This document shows, piece by piece, positions 9,653 through 18,727 of a stretch of 64,000 nucleotides of DNA; the stretch's first letter is position 1, and the number at the start of each line of letters is the position of its first letter. The position numbers and the translations under genes are program-made. The notes beneath the pieces were generated by a model. The model did no database searches and was not told the origin of the DNA. It saw only the letters and a program-made list of their open reading frames with translations. The DNA is from Bacillota bacterium (GTDB lineage: Bacteria; Bacillota; Clostridia; Lachnospirales; Lachnospiraceae), in contig JAEYLX010000026.1 in NCBI GenBank assembly GCA_023407575.1, forward strand, positions 571,883-635,882, read 5' to 3'.

Positions 9653-9704
9653 TTAAATTATAACGAATCAATGGAATACGATAATATTATAGAGGGAGAT
9701 TGTT

Positions 9705-10100
9705 ATGAGCAAAAGCAGACCCAATATAATAACCTTACTAGGGGATTATAATATACTGGTTGCAGTCTTACTCATTATATCCTGCTTTCCAATCTTAAAC
9801 GTAGTTGAAATAACTGTTCAGCTACCTGGATTAAGTATTCCTAATATGAAACAAGAGGTAACAAGGATACTTTTTGCCGTTGTTTTAATGGCAATTGCTT
9901 ATGGGTATCTGAAACTTAAAAAGTGGGGTTATTGGTTACTTATATCAAAGAATTTCATTCTAATAGTTGCATGGTTAATTTATAACTACCAACACCAACG
10001 GTATTTGTTTGCTTCTTTTTCAATATTATATTTGGTTGAATTAATATATGCGATACCTACATTTGGTTATTTCTATACGAAGAAAATGAAGCAAGTATGA
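9705..10100 (+). CDS. Polytopic membrane protein, function unknown
   Basis: The product has 131 residues with about four hydrophobic segments (roughly 13-33, 50-66, 73-92 and 98-118) separated by short basic loops. GAGGGAG precedes the ATG. I do not recognise a family. The gene sits between an acetyltransferase and an APH-like kinase in a set of small plus-strand genes that may be accessory. Confidence 0.6.
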   Translation: MSKSRPNIITLLGDYNILVAVLLIISCFPILNVVEITVQLPGLSIPNMKQEVTRILFAVVLMAIAYGYLKLKKWGYWLLISKNFILIVAWLIYNYQHQRYLFASFSILYLVELIYAIPTFGYFYTKKMKQV

Positions 10101-10317
10101 ATGAATTACAGCAATGCTTCGGGTCTTTAATGACCACATTAATTTTATTGCTGCTTCGGTAATTCAATATCAAGAGGAGTTAGTTGATTATAAAATAACG
10201 CCGAAAGGAATGTTGCAAATATTTGATAATCAAGAAATGCCGATAAAGGTTCTAAAAACGTTATACGTTCTAGTAATAACTAGTTTTTTAATATAAATAT
10301 TGCACCTGAGGTGATAG

Positions 10318-11124
10318 ATGATAGATGAAATAGGGAAAGAATTGGGGAGTGGTGGAGCCTCCAATGTTTACGAATGGGGAGATAAGGAAGTAGTAAAAGT
10401 TTATAAACCTCATGTTACAGATGATGTAATAGACAATGAATTATATATAGGACAGATATTAAATAATCATGTATTTGCAGCTCCAAAGCTGATAGGTTTG
10501 ACAAATATTGATGGTAAAAAAGCTTTAATATATGAACGTATTCCTGGAAAGATAATGGCAGAACCACTTTTGCGAGGAGTATATCAAACCGAACTGGCAA
10601 CTAAGTTTGCACAAATGCATTATGATATTCATCAGAAAATAATAAATGAGTTACCCTCACAATATGATTTTCTAAGAAATCGCATTGTGGAGTTAAAGAG
10701 CATATTAGCAGATAAAGCCGAACTGTTATTAGAACTTCTTGATACCATGCCAAAGGGGAATACACTATGTCATGGAGATTACCAACCCCTCAATATAATC
10801 GGTGAAGATAATGAATATCGTGTTATCGATTGGAATGGAGCCTGCTTAGGAAATCCATTATTAGATGTTGCATGGACCTATATGACATTAAGTTCACCTG
10901 CCATTAAGCATGTATTGCAAGAATCAATAGCAGAACTATTTGCTGATTTAGCAAAAGACTATGTGACCTGTTACTGCAAACTATCAGGGATTCAGGAAGA
11001 AGATATTTTTCGATGTTTACCAATTACTGCAGCGAGAAGACTTTATGATAATAACCAGCAGGATACTGAAATATCGAGAAGTGAGAGAGCGTGGTTGTTA
11101 AAGCTTATGGAAAATAGAAAATAG
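10318..11124 (+). CDS. Aminoglycoside-phosphotransferase/choline-kinase-fold protein
   Basis: The product has 268 residues. The start follows GAGGTG by 7 bases. The N-terminal lobe has a glycine-rich loop (GKELGSGGASNVYEW) and the ATP-lysine in KEVVKVYKP. The C-lobe has the catalytic loop CHGDYQPLNI and the metal-binding Asp in VIDWNGACLGNP. These are the Brenner and DFG-like motifs of the APH (PF01636) fold. Members phosphorylate antibiotics, choline, sugars or other small hydroxyl compounds. Resemblance to the TP53RK-like and uncharacterised APH groups is as good as to true resistance enzymes, so I do not claim antibiotic resistance. Confidence 0.8.
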   Translation: MIDEIGKELGSGGASNVYEWGDKEVVKVYKPHVTDDVIDNELYIGQILNNHVFAAPKLIGLTNIDGKKALIYERIPGKIMAEPLLRGVYQTELATKFAQMHYDIHQKIINELPSQYDFLRNRIVELKSILADKAELLLELLDTMPKGNTLCHGDYQPLNIIGEDNEYRVIDWNGACLGNPLLDVAWTYMTLSSPAIKHVLQESIAELFADLAKDYVTCYCKLSGIQEEDIFRCLPITAARRLYDNNQQDTEISRSERAWLLKLMENRK

Positions 11125-11222
11125 ATGTTAATGTATGGTTAACCAATATGAATATGAGATTCTTGGTAAGTAAACTAACGATAACTATCGAGAGGAATTT
11201 AAAAATATAGAAAATCAGGATA

Positions 11223-11290
11223 GAGCCTTTGTGGAATTCTAAAATGTGTTTCGGTCGAGCGTCGATACACATTAGATGCCACAAAGGCTC
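11223..11290. terminator. Two-tier hairpin between convergent genes
   Basis: A perfect 12-bp inverted repeat (11223-11234 with 11279-11290) encloses a perfect 7-bp repeat (11243-11249 with 11267-11273). It separates the APH-like gene from the glyoxalase-like gene on the other strand. No good T-run follows on either strand, so it may be a weak bidirectional terminator or a structured transcript end. Confidence 0.45.
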
Positions 11291-11319
11291 CATTCGTCTC
11301 TTATAAGTAGTTTCCAACT

Positions 11320-11688
11320 CTACCTAGCCGGAATAATCTCGAGCCAGTAGCCATCCGGATCACTGATGAAGTAAATGCCCATGCCTGGATTTTCAAAACA
11401 AATACAACCCATTTCAGAATGTTTTTTATGAGCAGCTTCGTAATCATCGGTTACAAAAGCTAGATGAATTTCATTGTCTCCAAGATTATAAGGACGATCC
11501 CAATCTCTTAGCCAAGTTAATTCCAGCTGATGATTCGTGGAGCCATCTCCCAGATATACAAGGATAAAGTCACCGGATTCCGGTGCTTTTCTTCTTACCT
11601 CTTTAAGACCAAGGGCTGATTTATAGAATGCCAAGGACTTATCCAAGTCAAATACATTAATATTATTATGTGCAAATTTAAAATCCAT
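11320..11688 (-). CDS. Glyoxalase/VOC-fold protein, lactoylglutathione-lyase-like
   Basis: The product has 122 residues. Two beta-alpha-beta-beta-beta modules of the vicinal oxygen chelate fold are visible: NINVFDLDKSLAFYKSALGLKE at the start, and GIYFISDPDGYWLEIIP at the end, with the terminal metal-binding Glu. HNNINV and EIHLAFV supply the other likely ligands. The pattern is closest to glyoxalase I (GloA), which converts the hemithioacetal of methylglyoxal. Low-GC clostridia usually lack glutathione, so the thiol cofactor is open. Confidence 0.8.
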   Translation of the reverse strand: MDFKFAHNNINVFDLDKSLAFYKSALGLKEVRRKAPESGDFILVYLGDGSTNHQLELTWLRDWDRPYNLGDNEIHLAFVTDDYEAAHKKHSEMGCICFENPGMGIYFISDPDGYWLEIIPAR

Positions 11689-11790
11689 AGTTTAACCCAA
11701 CCTTTCTTAATAAGTAAGGATAGTATACCATCTTGAAGCAAGTTATCAAAGAGATATTCATAAATAGTAACTGCAAAAGTAACTTATTTA

Positions 11791-11828
11791 AAAATAAAAA
11801 GGAACATGCATTTAACTGCATGTTCCTT
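11791..11828 (-). terminator. Terminator of the Ig-like protein gene
   Basis: A perfect 12-bp stem (11799-11810 with 11817-11828) with a 6-base loop is followed on the minus strand by a run of T. It lies 32 bp past the stop of the gene ending at 11861. Confidence 0.85.
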
Positions 11829-11860
11829 ATAACTGTCATATGATTTAGTGGTTTTTCTGT

Positions 11861-12706
11861 CTAATTTAGCATTTTAGCTAAGGCAGCATCTCTTTGCGCC
11901 TTATAATTAGCAAGGTTAAATTTATCATCTAAGAACTTATTAAGACTTTTATCTAATGATGTACTTGAAGTTGGATCATACTTTGAATTAAAGTACTCAT
12001 CCAGAGCTTTGTTAAGTTCATCATCATTAATAAAATCAAATTCAGGATGATTGTTAAAATACTCTTCTAATTTTGGTGCATCTTCCGTGCTAGTTACAAT
12101 TACCGTACAACGGGAATATCTGGGGGTTCCATCAACATTTGTAGCATCAATTTCAGCAAATGCATAGGTCAATCCTGCCTTCTTAGCAGTAATACGACCA
12201 CTGGCACTTACGGATGCTATATTGTAATCCTTGATAGAAAATTTGGCATTTTCAAGGGTGTTAATAGGCTTTAATATAACGCTTAAGTAATCCGACTTAT
12301 CGACACCAAGAATAATTCTTGATTTGGTAAGCTTTACACTGAAAGCGGGAAGCCCTACAGTAACATCACAAGTTAAGCTGACGGGATAAGCACCATCTTT
12401 AATCGTAACAGTGACAACCGCTGTGCCAGCTTTGTTGGCAGAGATAATACCACTATCTTCAGTAATTGAAGCGATATCTGGGTTGTCTGATTTAAAAAGT
12501 ACCTTGGCATTTTCACCTAAATTGTACACTTTTAATGGAAAAGATTTGCCCTTTACTAATGTAATGCTCTTTAAATTTAACCGATAGCTGTCATTCTTCT
12601 CATTATCAATACTAGCTGCACTTGCTTTTGTCAAAGGCATCAGCAGGGTTAAAAAGAGAAGTAGGCCGAGAGTTAAAAAGCATTTACTTAATAATCTTGA
12701 TTTCAT
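11861..12706 (-). CDS. Secreted protein with bacterial Ig-like (BIG2) domains
   Basis: The product has 281 residues. GGAGG lies 7 bases before the ATG at 12706, so the 12-residue upstream extension is rejected. A signal peptide (basic start, long leucine-rich core, KASAA) ends near residue 31. Two BIG2-like domains follow at about 45-115 and 120-205. Each has the pattern NPDIASI..DSGIISANKAGTAVVTVT or YNIASVSASGRITAKKAG. The last 70 residues are helical and rich in Asp, Asn and Lys. BIG2 domains are structural or adhesive modules at the cell surface. There is no sortase or S-layer signal. The gene is divergent from the two-component pair. Confidence 0.8.
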   Translation of the reverse strand: MKSRLLSKCFLTLGLLLFLTLLMPLTKASAASIDNEKNDSYRLNLKSITLVKGKSFPLKVYNLGENAKVLFKSDNPDIASITEDSGIISANKAGTAVVTVTIKDGAYPVSLTCDVTVGLPAFSVKLTKSRIILGVDKSDYLSVILKPINTLENAKFSIKDYNIASVSASGRITAKKAGLTYAFAEIDATNVDGTPRYSRCTVIVTSTEDAPKLEEYFNNHPEFDFINDDELNKALDEYFNSKYDPTSSTSLDKSLNKFLDDKFNLANYKAQRDAALAKMLN

Positions 12707-12950
12707 GGCTATTCCTCCGAATTCTGAAAATCCCTTTGTCACATCCTAAAAATATAATAACATTCATTTTTGTCAGAAAAGTGTCATAATGTAAAAATTT
12801 ATATAATAATTTCTTAATATATTCCAGTAGTATTTACTAAATCTTTCAAGGATATCCGGGTTATAATAGGTTCTATGTGACGATTTTAGAACTTTGGATA
12901 TGAAAATATAACTAAATTACTGGTAATATCTGAATGGCTTACTTTACTAC

Positions 12951-12980
12951 TTGTCTTAAGCGTATCATTTGGGATATAAT
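12951..12980 (+). promoter_or_regulatory. Promoter of the two-component operon
   Basis: TTGTCT (12951-12956), 18-bp spacing, TATAAT (12975-12980). It lies about 90 bp before the response-regulator start in a 361-bp gap between divergent genes. Confidence 0.55.
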
Positions 12981-13020
12981 GTTGGCAACTAGTGATTTTT
13001 GGCGACTATTCGATTTTATG

Positions 13021-13037
13021 ATGGCTCAGTGAGCCAT
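13021..13037. repeat. Perfect 8-bp inverted repeat in the leader of the two-component operon
   Basis: atggctca, one base, tgagccat. It lies about 35 bp downstream of the likely transcription start and 30 bp before the response-regulator start. It could be an operator for autoregulation or a small RNA hairpin. Confidence 0.45.
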
Positions 13038-13067
13038 ATTGAGGTTAATAATGAAAGGAGATATGAT

Positions 13068-13763
13068 ATGCAACATATATTAATCGCAGACGATAATAGT
13101 GATATAACAGATATTTTGTCTACCTACTCCAGAATGGAAGGTTTTGAACCTGTGGTAGCAGGAGATGGAGAAGAAGCATTTCTATTATTTAACCAATATA
13201 ATCCAGAGGTGGTGTTATTAGATGTAATGATGCCGAAAGAGGATGGATATGAGGTTTGTAGAAAAATAAGAAGTAAATCAAATGTTCCGGTTATTTTGAT
13301 TACTGCCAGAGGAGAGGACTTTGACAAAATAATGGGACTGGACATTGGGGCAGATGATTATATTGTAAAACCCTTTAGCCCACGAGAGGTTATGGCCAGA
13401 GTGAGAGCTGTAATGAGAAGAATTGCAAAAACCACCAAAGAAACAGCTACAGGTAATACGCTAACGGTTGGCAATCTTGAAATTAACCTTGATGAATACA
13501 CCTTACATATAGGGGGGACCAAGATTTCGTTAACAAAAAAAGAAATTGAAACTATGTGGACGTTAGCAACTAATCCTAATAAGGTATTTACAAGAGATAA
13601 CTTACTAGACAGCCTTTGGGGGTTTGACTATTTTGGTGATAGTAGAACTGTAGATTCACATATCAAACGACTACGTTCAAAGTTGGATGCTATTGAGCAT
13701 GAGACCTGGAATATTAAAACCATCTGGGGCGTAGGGTACAAGTTTGAAATCGAAGAAAAGTAG
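13068..13763 (+). CDS. OmpR-family response regulator
   Basis: The product has 231 residues. AAAGGAG lies 7 bases before the ATG at 13068; the longer frame from 12999 has no ribosome site. The receiver domain has the acidic pair in LIADDN, the phosphoacceptor D52 in VVLLDVMMP, the Thr/Ser position in VILITARGED and Lys in YIVKPFSPRE. The C-terminal winged helix (about 130-230) has RTVDSHIKRLRSKLD and a terminal WGVGYKFE, as in OmpR/PhoB proteins. It is followed by its cognate histidine kinase after 9 bp. The signal is unknown. Confidence 0.93.
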   Translation: MQHILIADDNSDITDILSTYSRMEGFEPVVAGDGEEAFLLFNQYNPEVVLLDVMMPKEDGYEVCRKIRSKSNVPVILITARGEDFDKIMGLDIGADDYIVKPFSPREVMARVRAVMRRIAKTTKETATGNTLTVGNLEINLDEYTLHIGGTKISLTKKEIETMWTLATNPNKVFTRDNLLDSLWGFDYFGDSRTVDSHIKRLRSKLDAIEHETWNIKTIWGVGYKFEIEEK

Positions 13764-13772
13764 GGAGTTCAT

Positions 13773-15272
13773 ATGGCTAAGCAAGGGAAGGTACGTATCT
13801 ATAACCGCCTATTTTTTAAATTATATTTAAATTATGCAGTCATGCTTGTAGTTACAGCAATCCTAATCGGTCTTATTTTTATTAAACTGTATTCTTACAC
13901 CACAATGAAAAATTATAAATCCGAGATGTTGAATCAGGCAGAGTATGTAAGTAGTAAGATAACAGCTAATATTAATATAAATAAAAATAATGACGAATAT
14001 TTTACGAATAGTTTAGAATTTGTTAGGGGGACAAATAATTGGGATGTTTATATAATATCAAACCCCAATGCGCTCAATAAATTAAGTACTGAATTTGAAA
14101 ACAGCCTTTCCTATAATGATTTCATTGCTACACCTGAATATGAAGAACTAGTTCATATTTTGAATGAAGTATTTAAAGGTCATAAAGATGTAAAAGAATA
14201 TTATGAAGAGACTGAGGAACGGCAAACCATTACTGCAGGATATCCTATATATGGTAGTGATAAAAGCGTGGTGGGGGCGGTTCTAATTAAGAAACCGTAT
14301 GAAGAGAGTACGGAGATAGTTTCCAGCAGCCTAATGCTTATTGTAACTAGCAGTGTGGTTGCTTTAGCCATATCCTTTATTATTGTCATAATATTTGCAA
14401 CAGAGCTGTCAATGCCAATTACTCGTATGCGTATTACGGCACTAGAACTGGCAGCAGGAAACTATAATTTTAAGACAGGGATTAATAGGGCGGATGAAAT
14501 TGGAGACCTGGCAAAAACAGTTGATGTTCTAGCGGATAAGCTGCAAGAAAATGACACAATTCGTAAGAAGCTGGATCAGATGCGACTTGATTTCTTTGCA
14601 AATGTCTCCCACGAACTTAGAACGCCAATCACCGTAATCAGAGCGTACACAGAGACATTGGCAGATGGAGTTGTTAAGGAAGAAGAGAAGGTTGGACAAT
14701 ACTACGATAGAATGCTGTTGGAATGCAAGTCCATGGAGCGATTGGTAGGGGATCTTATGACCTTATCTAAGATGCAGAATCCTGACTTTGCTATTGAAAA
14801 GGAACCGGTTAATCTTCAACAAGTATTTAATGATATTATCCGTAGTGCTGGAGCCATAGCCAGTAAGAAGAATATTGCGATTGAGGTAACTAAGGACAGC
14901 CCTATTTCTATGATTTTGGGAGATTATGACCGTTTGCGCCAGATGTTTATGGTAATCTTTGATAATGCAATAAAATTTTCAGAAGAAAATACAACAGTGC
15001 ACATAAATATTTCAAATGAGGAAAAAATAAAAGTATCCATTCGAGATGAGGGTATTGGAATTGAACCAGAAGATTTATCTAATATTTTTGAGAAATTTTA
15101 TAAGTCGAATCTTCGTCAAAATGCAAGTGGTACTGGACTAGGGTTATCCATAGCAAAACAAATCGCAATTAAGCATGAAGGTACAATTGAGGTAGTATCA
15201 ACACCTAATGTTGGGACAGAGTTTATCTTTACTTTTCCACTGCTGGAGGTAGAGGAAGAGGTTGAAACATAA
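13773..15272 (+). CDS. Membrane sensor histidine kinase, partner of the preceding regulator
   Basis: The product has 499 residues. There are two transmembrane segments (about 18-42 and 187-210), enclosing an extracytoplasmic sensor of about 140 residues. The cytoplasmic part has HAMP (to about 265), a HisKA domain with the phosphoacceptor H280 in FFANVSHELRTP, and a HATPase_c domain with the N box FDNAIKFSE, G1 DEGIGIE and G2 GTGLGLSIAKQ. The order and the gene pairing suggest a PhoR/VanS-like kinase that phosphorylates the OmpR-type partner. The stimulus cannot be inferred from the sensor domain. Confidence 0.93.
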   Translation: MAKQGKVRIYNRLFFKLYLNYAVMLVVTAILIGLIFIKLYSYTTMKNYKSEMLNQAEYVSSKITANININKNNDEYFTNSLEFVRGTNNWDVYIISNPNALNKLSTEFENSLSYNDFIATPEYEELVHILNEVFKGHKDVKEYYEETEERQTITAGYPIYGSDKSVVGAVLIKKPYEESTEIVSSSLMLIVTSSVVALAISFIIVIIFATELSMPITRMRITALELAAGNYNFKTGINRADEIGDLAKTVDVLADKLQENDTIRKKLDQMRLDFFANVSHELRTPITVIRAYTETLADGVVKEEEKVGQYYDRMLLECKSMERLVGDLMTLSKMQNPDFAIEKEPVNLQQVFNDIIRSAGAIASKKNIAIEVTKDSPISMILGDYDRLRQMFMVIFDNAIKFSEENTTVHINISNEEKIKVSIRDEGIGIEPEDLSNIFEKFYKSNLRQNASGTGLGLSIAKQIAIKHEGTIEVVSTPNVGTEFIFTFPLLEVEEEVET

Positions 15273-15323
15273 ATAAATTGTAAAAACAACCCAATTAAAC
15301 TTGTACTTTCCAATCAGAAAAAC

Positions 15324-15352
15324 TTGAATTATAGAAGATAATCGTATATAAT
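15324..15352 (+). promoter_or_regulatory. Promoter of the 6S RNA gene
   Basis: TTGAAT (15324-15329), 17-bp spacing, TATAAT (15347-15352). The expected start, about base 15359, falls just before the 5' arm of the RNA. Confidence 0.7.
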
Positions 15353-15358
15353 ACTAAT

Positions 15359-15577
15359 ATAAATTCCTGAGGTGTTCGACACTCCTGTCATTTTGAACCT
15401 ACAATATGATATAAGGGATTCCTACATTCGTAAGTGGATGTCAGGCCGCCGTTTGCAGCGGAAGGCAGAAGCTTATGTGCGGTTACCCACCTAGCTTAGC
15501 TAGGAGTCAAAATACAGGAAACGGCATTTTGGGTATAACACTAAGGATGAAAGCGGCTTTTGCCGCTTTTTTTTTAG
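15359..15577 (+). ncRNA. ssrS: 6S RNA
   Basis: No ORF explains this strand. The sequence begins ttcctgaggtgttcgac, the usual start of Firmicute 6S RNA. It then has the conserved central region (about 15405-15455) of the long open bubble that mimics a promoter for sigma-A RNA polymerase. The 3' arm (caggaa, 15515-15520) pairs with the 5' arm (ttcctg, 15364-15369). An internal 6-bp hairpin (cctagc at 15490-15495, gctagg at 15499-15504) fits the right half. It has its own consensus promoter and a strong terminator at 15549-15576. 6S RNA binds RNA polymerase in stationary phase and lowers transcription from many promoters. The mature 3' end, near 15525 or at the terminator, cannot be decided. Confidence 0.82.
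15549..15577 (+). terminator. Terminator of the 6S RNA gene
   Basis: The hairpin arms aaagcggc and gccgcttt, with a short loop between, are followed by nine T. Confidence 0.85.
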
Positions 15578-15673
15578 GTAAGACAGTGCAGGAATATTTA
15601 TCTTGTCTTTTTATGGCAGTAAGTTTAAAATATAATCGAGAAAAGTAACTATTACGTTATTAGGAGGCATCAC

Positions 15674-17599
15674 ATGAAGCATGGATTTATACGTGTTTGT
15701 GCAGCAACTCCACTGATACGAGTGGCAGATTGTTCCTATAATACCGTTAAAATCATGGAATTAATTGATAAGGCAGCAGCGCAGGGCAATAAGTTAATTG
15801 TTTTTCCGGAACTATCAATAACTGGATATACCTGTGGTGACCTGTTTTTACAAGATATATTGTTACGAAAAGCACAGGAGAGTGTTAAGACAATTGCAGA
15901 GTCAACCAAAGGAAAAGGGATTGTTGCAGTTGTAGGTTTCCCTCTTTTGGTGAAGGGCAAACTCTATAATACAGCAGCAGTATTATGTGAAGGAAAAGTT
16001 CTTGGGTTAATACCAAAAAGAAGCATTCCTAACTATACTGAGTTTTATGAGGCAAGACATTTTACATCTGGAATATTAGATCCAATTTTAATCCGCTTTA
16101 TGGGAGATGAGATCTACTTTGGATCAAGGATAATCTTTCAATGCCAGGATATGCCCGAATTTATCCTTGGCGTTGAAATTTGTGAGGACTTATGGATTCC
16201 ACAGTCACCAAGCATTGAGCATTGTATCGCAGGAGCAACTATAATAGCAAATCTTTCTGCCAGTGATGAATTAACCGGTAAGGATTCCTATCGCCGTGAG
16301 CTTGTAAAGAGCCAATCTGCAAGACTTGTATGCGGCTATTTATATAGTGATGCTGGAGAAGGTGAATCTACCACAGATGTTGTATATGCAGGCCATAATT
16401 TAATAGCTGAAAATGGTACTTTATTAATAGAATCTAAATTATTTGAAAATGGCTTGATTTCCAGTGAAGTTGATCTTGGTAGATTAAAGAGTGAACGAAG
16501 AAGAATGCATACTTACCTGGGGCAGAGTACGGTGCCTTATCAGGTTCTTTCTTTTTCTCTTCAGAATAATACCGACGAATTACCTGAAATTACGCTTACT
16601 CGTTTTATTGACCCAAGACCTTTCGTACCTACCCAAAAGGAAGAAAGGGATAAGAGGTGTAATGATATTATTCAAATTCAAGCTATGGGATTGAAGACCA
16701 GGTTATCCCATACAGGAATTACAAATGTTGCGATAGGTATATCAGGCGGACTTGATTCCACCTTAGCACTTTTAGTGGCTGCCAAAGCGTTTGACTTACT
16801 TGGACTTGATAAAAAGGGGATCAGAGCTGTTACAATGCCTTGTTTTGGGACTACCGATCGTACCTATAAGAATGCCATTGCAATGGCTATTAGCCTTGGG
16901 GTTACCTTAATGGAAATTCCAATCAGGGAAGCGGTAGAACTCCATTTCAGAGACATTGGACATGATATTAATTTGCATGACCTTACCTTTGAGAACAGCC
17001 AGGCCAGGGAGAGAACTCAGGTACTTATGGACGTTGCTGGCAAATACAATGGTTTCGTAGTAGGAACCGGAGATATGTCGGAACTAGCACTTGGTTGGGC
17101 TACCTATAATGGGGATCATATGTCCATGTATGGAGTGAATTCTTCTGTACCAAAGACTTTGGTCCGTTATCTGGTAGAGTATTTTGCTGATACAACAAAA
17201 GACAATAAGTTACGTGAAGTGTTGCAGGATGTATTAGAAACACCGGTTAGTCCGGAATTATTACCTCCAAAAGATGGAGAGATTGCGCAGAAGACAGAGG
17301 ACATTGTCGGGCCTTATGAGCTGCATGACTTTTTCCTTTATTATGTGCTCCGTTTTGGATTTGAGCCAAGTAAGGTATACCGACTTGCAAAAATTGCATT
17401 TGCAGGAAGTTATGATAATGAGGTAATATTAAAATGGCTTAAAGTCTTTTATAAGAGATTTTTTACTCAGCAGTTTAAGAGATCCTGTCTACCCGATGGG
17501 CCGAAAGTGGGTAGTGTAGCGGTGTCACCAAGAGGAGACTTGAGAATGCCCAGCGATGCATCTGCTAATCTTTGGATGAGTGAATTGGAACAACTATAA
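15674..17599 (+). CDS. nadE: Glutamine-dependent NAD+ synthetase
   Basis: NadE makes NAD+ from nicotinate adenine dinucleotide, ATP and glutamine. The 641 residues consist of an N-terminal nitrilase-type glutaminase domain and a C-terminal ATP-pyrophosphatase synthetase domain. The glutaminase has Glu in VFPELSITGYTCGDLF and the nucleophile Cys in GVEICEDLW. The synthetase has the PPi loop GISGGLDSTLAL near residue 360, followed by GTGDMSELALGWATYNGD. The length matches the long glutamine-using form, so no separate ammonia-only enzyme is implied. AGGAGG lies 6 bases before the ATG. Confidence 0.96.
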   Translation: MKHGFIRVCAATPLIRVADCSYNTVKIMELIDKAAAQGNKLIVFPELSITGYTCGDLFLQDILLRKAQESVKTIAESTKGKGIVAVVGFPLLVKGKLYNTAAVLCEGKVLGLIPKRSIPNYTEFYEARHFTSGILDPILIRFMGDEIYFGSRIIFQCQDMPEFILGVEICEDLWIPQSPSIEHCIAGATIIANLSASDELTGKDSYRRELVKSQSARLVCGYLYSDAGEGESTTDVVYAGHNLIAENGTLLIESKLFENGLISSEVDLGRLKSERRRMHTYLGQSTVPYQVLSFSLQNNTDELPEITLTRFIDPRPFVPTQKEERDKRCNDIIQIQAMGLKTRLSHTGITNVAIGISGGLDSTLALLVAAKAFDLLGLDKKGIRAVTMPCFGTTDRTYKNAIAMAISLGVTLMEIPIREAVELHFRDIGHDINLHDLTFENSQARERTQVLMDVAGKYNGFVVGTGDMSELALGWATYNGDHMSMYGVNSSVPKTLVRYLVEYFADTTKDNKLREVLQDVLETPVSPELLPPKDGEIAQKTEDIVGPYELHDFFLYYVLRFGFEPSKVYRLAKIAFAGSYDNEVILKWLKVFYKRFFTQQFKRSCLPDGPKVGSVAVSPRGDLRMPSDASANLWMSELEQL

Positions 17600-17727
17600 A
17601 AAGCAGAACAAATATATATTAAATGTAATATTTCTCAATTTGAATAAAAGATAATCAGCAAGATGTACTAATATAGATTTATTGTCTAGGAATTAGTTAG
17701 ACAAGTATACGTAAGAGGGAGGTAGTT

Positions 17728-18609
17728 ATGGCACTTAGAATAATAACAGATTCTGCATCCGATACTCCAAAATGGGTAATTAAAGAATTTGATTTACATG
17801 TAATTCCGACTCCGGTAGTAATTGACGAAAAGGATTATTTTGACGGAAAGACAATTGTACCTGAAGAGTTTTATGATATTTTGCGCAGTGGTAAAGATAT
17901 TAAAACCTATCACATCAATGCACAGATGTTTTATGATAATTTTAAGCCTTATGCAGAAAAGGGGGACGAGGTAGTTTATATCTGCTTTTCTACTGGAATT
18001 GCAGGGACCTTTAATGCGGCGCATATTGCAAAAGCAGAGCTTTTGGAGCAATTTCCAAACTTTGACCTTACAATCATAGATTCAAAATGTGCCTCCTTGG
18101 GTTTTGGAGTTGCAACTTATTATGCCTTGCTGATGCAGCGAAATGGTGCCACCAAGCAGGAAATCATAGAGGGTATTCAGTGGCATTGCGAGCATATGGA
18201 GATGGTATTTACTGTAAGTACGTTAGAGTACCTGTTTAAAGGTGGACGTTTAAGCAGAACTTCTGCAATTGCAGGCGGCCTTTTAGATATTAAACCAATT
18301 ATTCATGTAAATGATAATGGGTCCTTGGAATCCATAGAAAAAATTAGAGGAAGGCAGAAGTCTCTTCGTAGACTTATTGAGATTGTTGGAGAACGTGGAG
18401 CTAGTCTGACGACACAATTCATAGGTTTAGTGCATGGAGATGATAAAGAAACGGTAGAACAGCTGAAAGAGCAACTAACAGAAAGCTATGGCTGCAAGAA
18501 CTATTTGGATAATTACGTAGGTTGTGCTATAGGAGCACATACCGGTCCAGGTGTTATCGGTATTATATTCCTAAATGAAACCTCTCCTTTTGAAAAATAC
18601 CTAATTTAG
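17728..18609 (+). CDS. DegV-family fatty-acid-binding protein
   Basis: The product has 293 residues, start preceded by GGGAGG. DegV-fold hallmarks are IITDSASDTP at the start, CFSTGIAGTFNAAHIA, the FKGGRLSRTSA block and AIGAHTGPGVIG near the end. Family members bind a fatty acid; in some Firmicutes they are FakB proteins that present fatty acids to the kinase FakA. No FakA gene is nearby, so this role is inference. The gene stands alone, with a hairpin terminator downstream. Confidence 0.9.
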   Translation: MALRIITDSASDTPKWVIKEFDLHVIPTPVVIDEKDYFDGKTIVPEEFYDILRSGKDIKTYHINAQMFYDNFKPYAEKGDEVVYICFSTGIAGTFNAAHIAKAELLEQFPNFDLTIIDSKCASLGFGVATYYALLMQRNGATKQEIIEGIQWHCEHMEMVFTVSTLEYLFKGGRLSRTSAIAGGLLDIKPIIHVNDNGSLESIEKIRGRQKSLRRLIEIVGERGASLTTQFIGLVHGDDKETVEQLKEQLTESYGCKNYLDNYVGCAIGAHTGPGVIGIIFLNETSPFEKYLI

Positions 18610-18670
18610 AAGTTTTAAGATAAAGGTTCAATAAAAATGGGGGTATCTCTATTCCATTTTATTCTTTAAT

Positions 18671-18705
18671 GTTAAAAATAAGGAATGCTGCATTGCAGCA
18701 TTCCT
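18671..18705. terminator. Bidirectional terminator between convergent genes
   Basis: A perfect 12-bp stem (18681-18692 with 18694-18705) with a one-base centre lies between the DegV gene and the FMN-bind-like gene. A T-run follows on the minus strand. Confidence 0.7.
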
Positions 18706-18727
18706 ATTCAGAATATGTACGGGGTAA

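Noticed and set aside
10114..10296. 60-codon ORF between a membrane protein and the APH-like kinase
   Set aside because: There is no Shine-Dalgarno, no recognisable domain, and AT-rich composition typical of non-coding sequence. I leave it out, although a degraded gene cannot be excluded.
11105..11317. Minus-strand 70-codon ORF over the convergent gap
   Set aside because: It is built from the two arms of the large hairpin and the end of the kinase gene, with no ribosome site.
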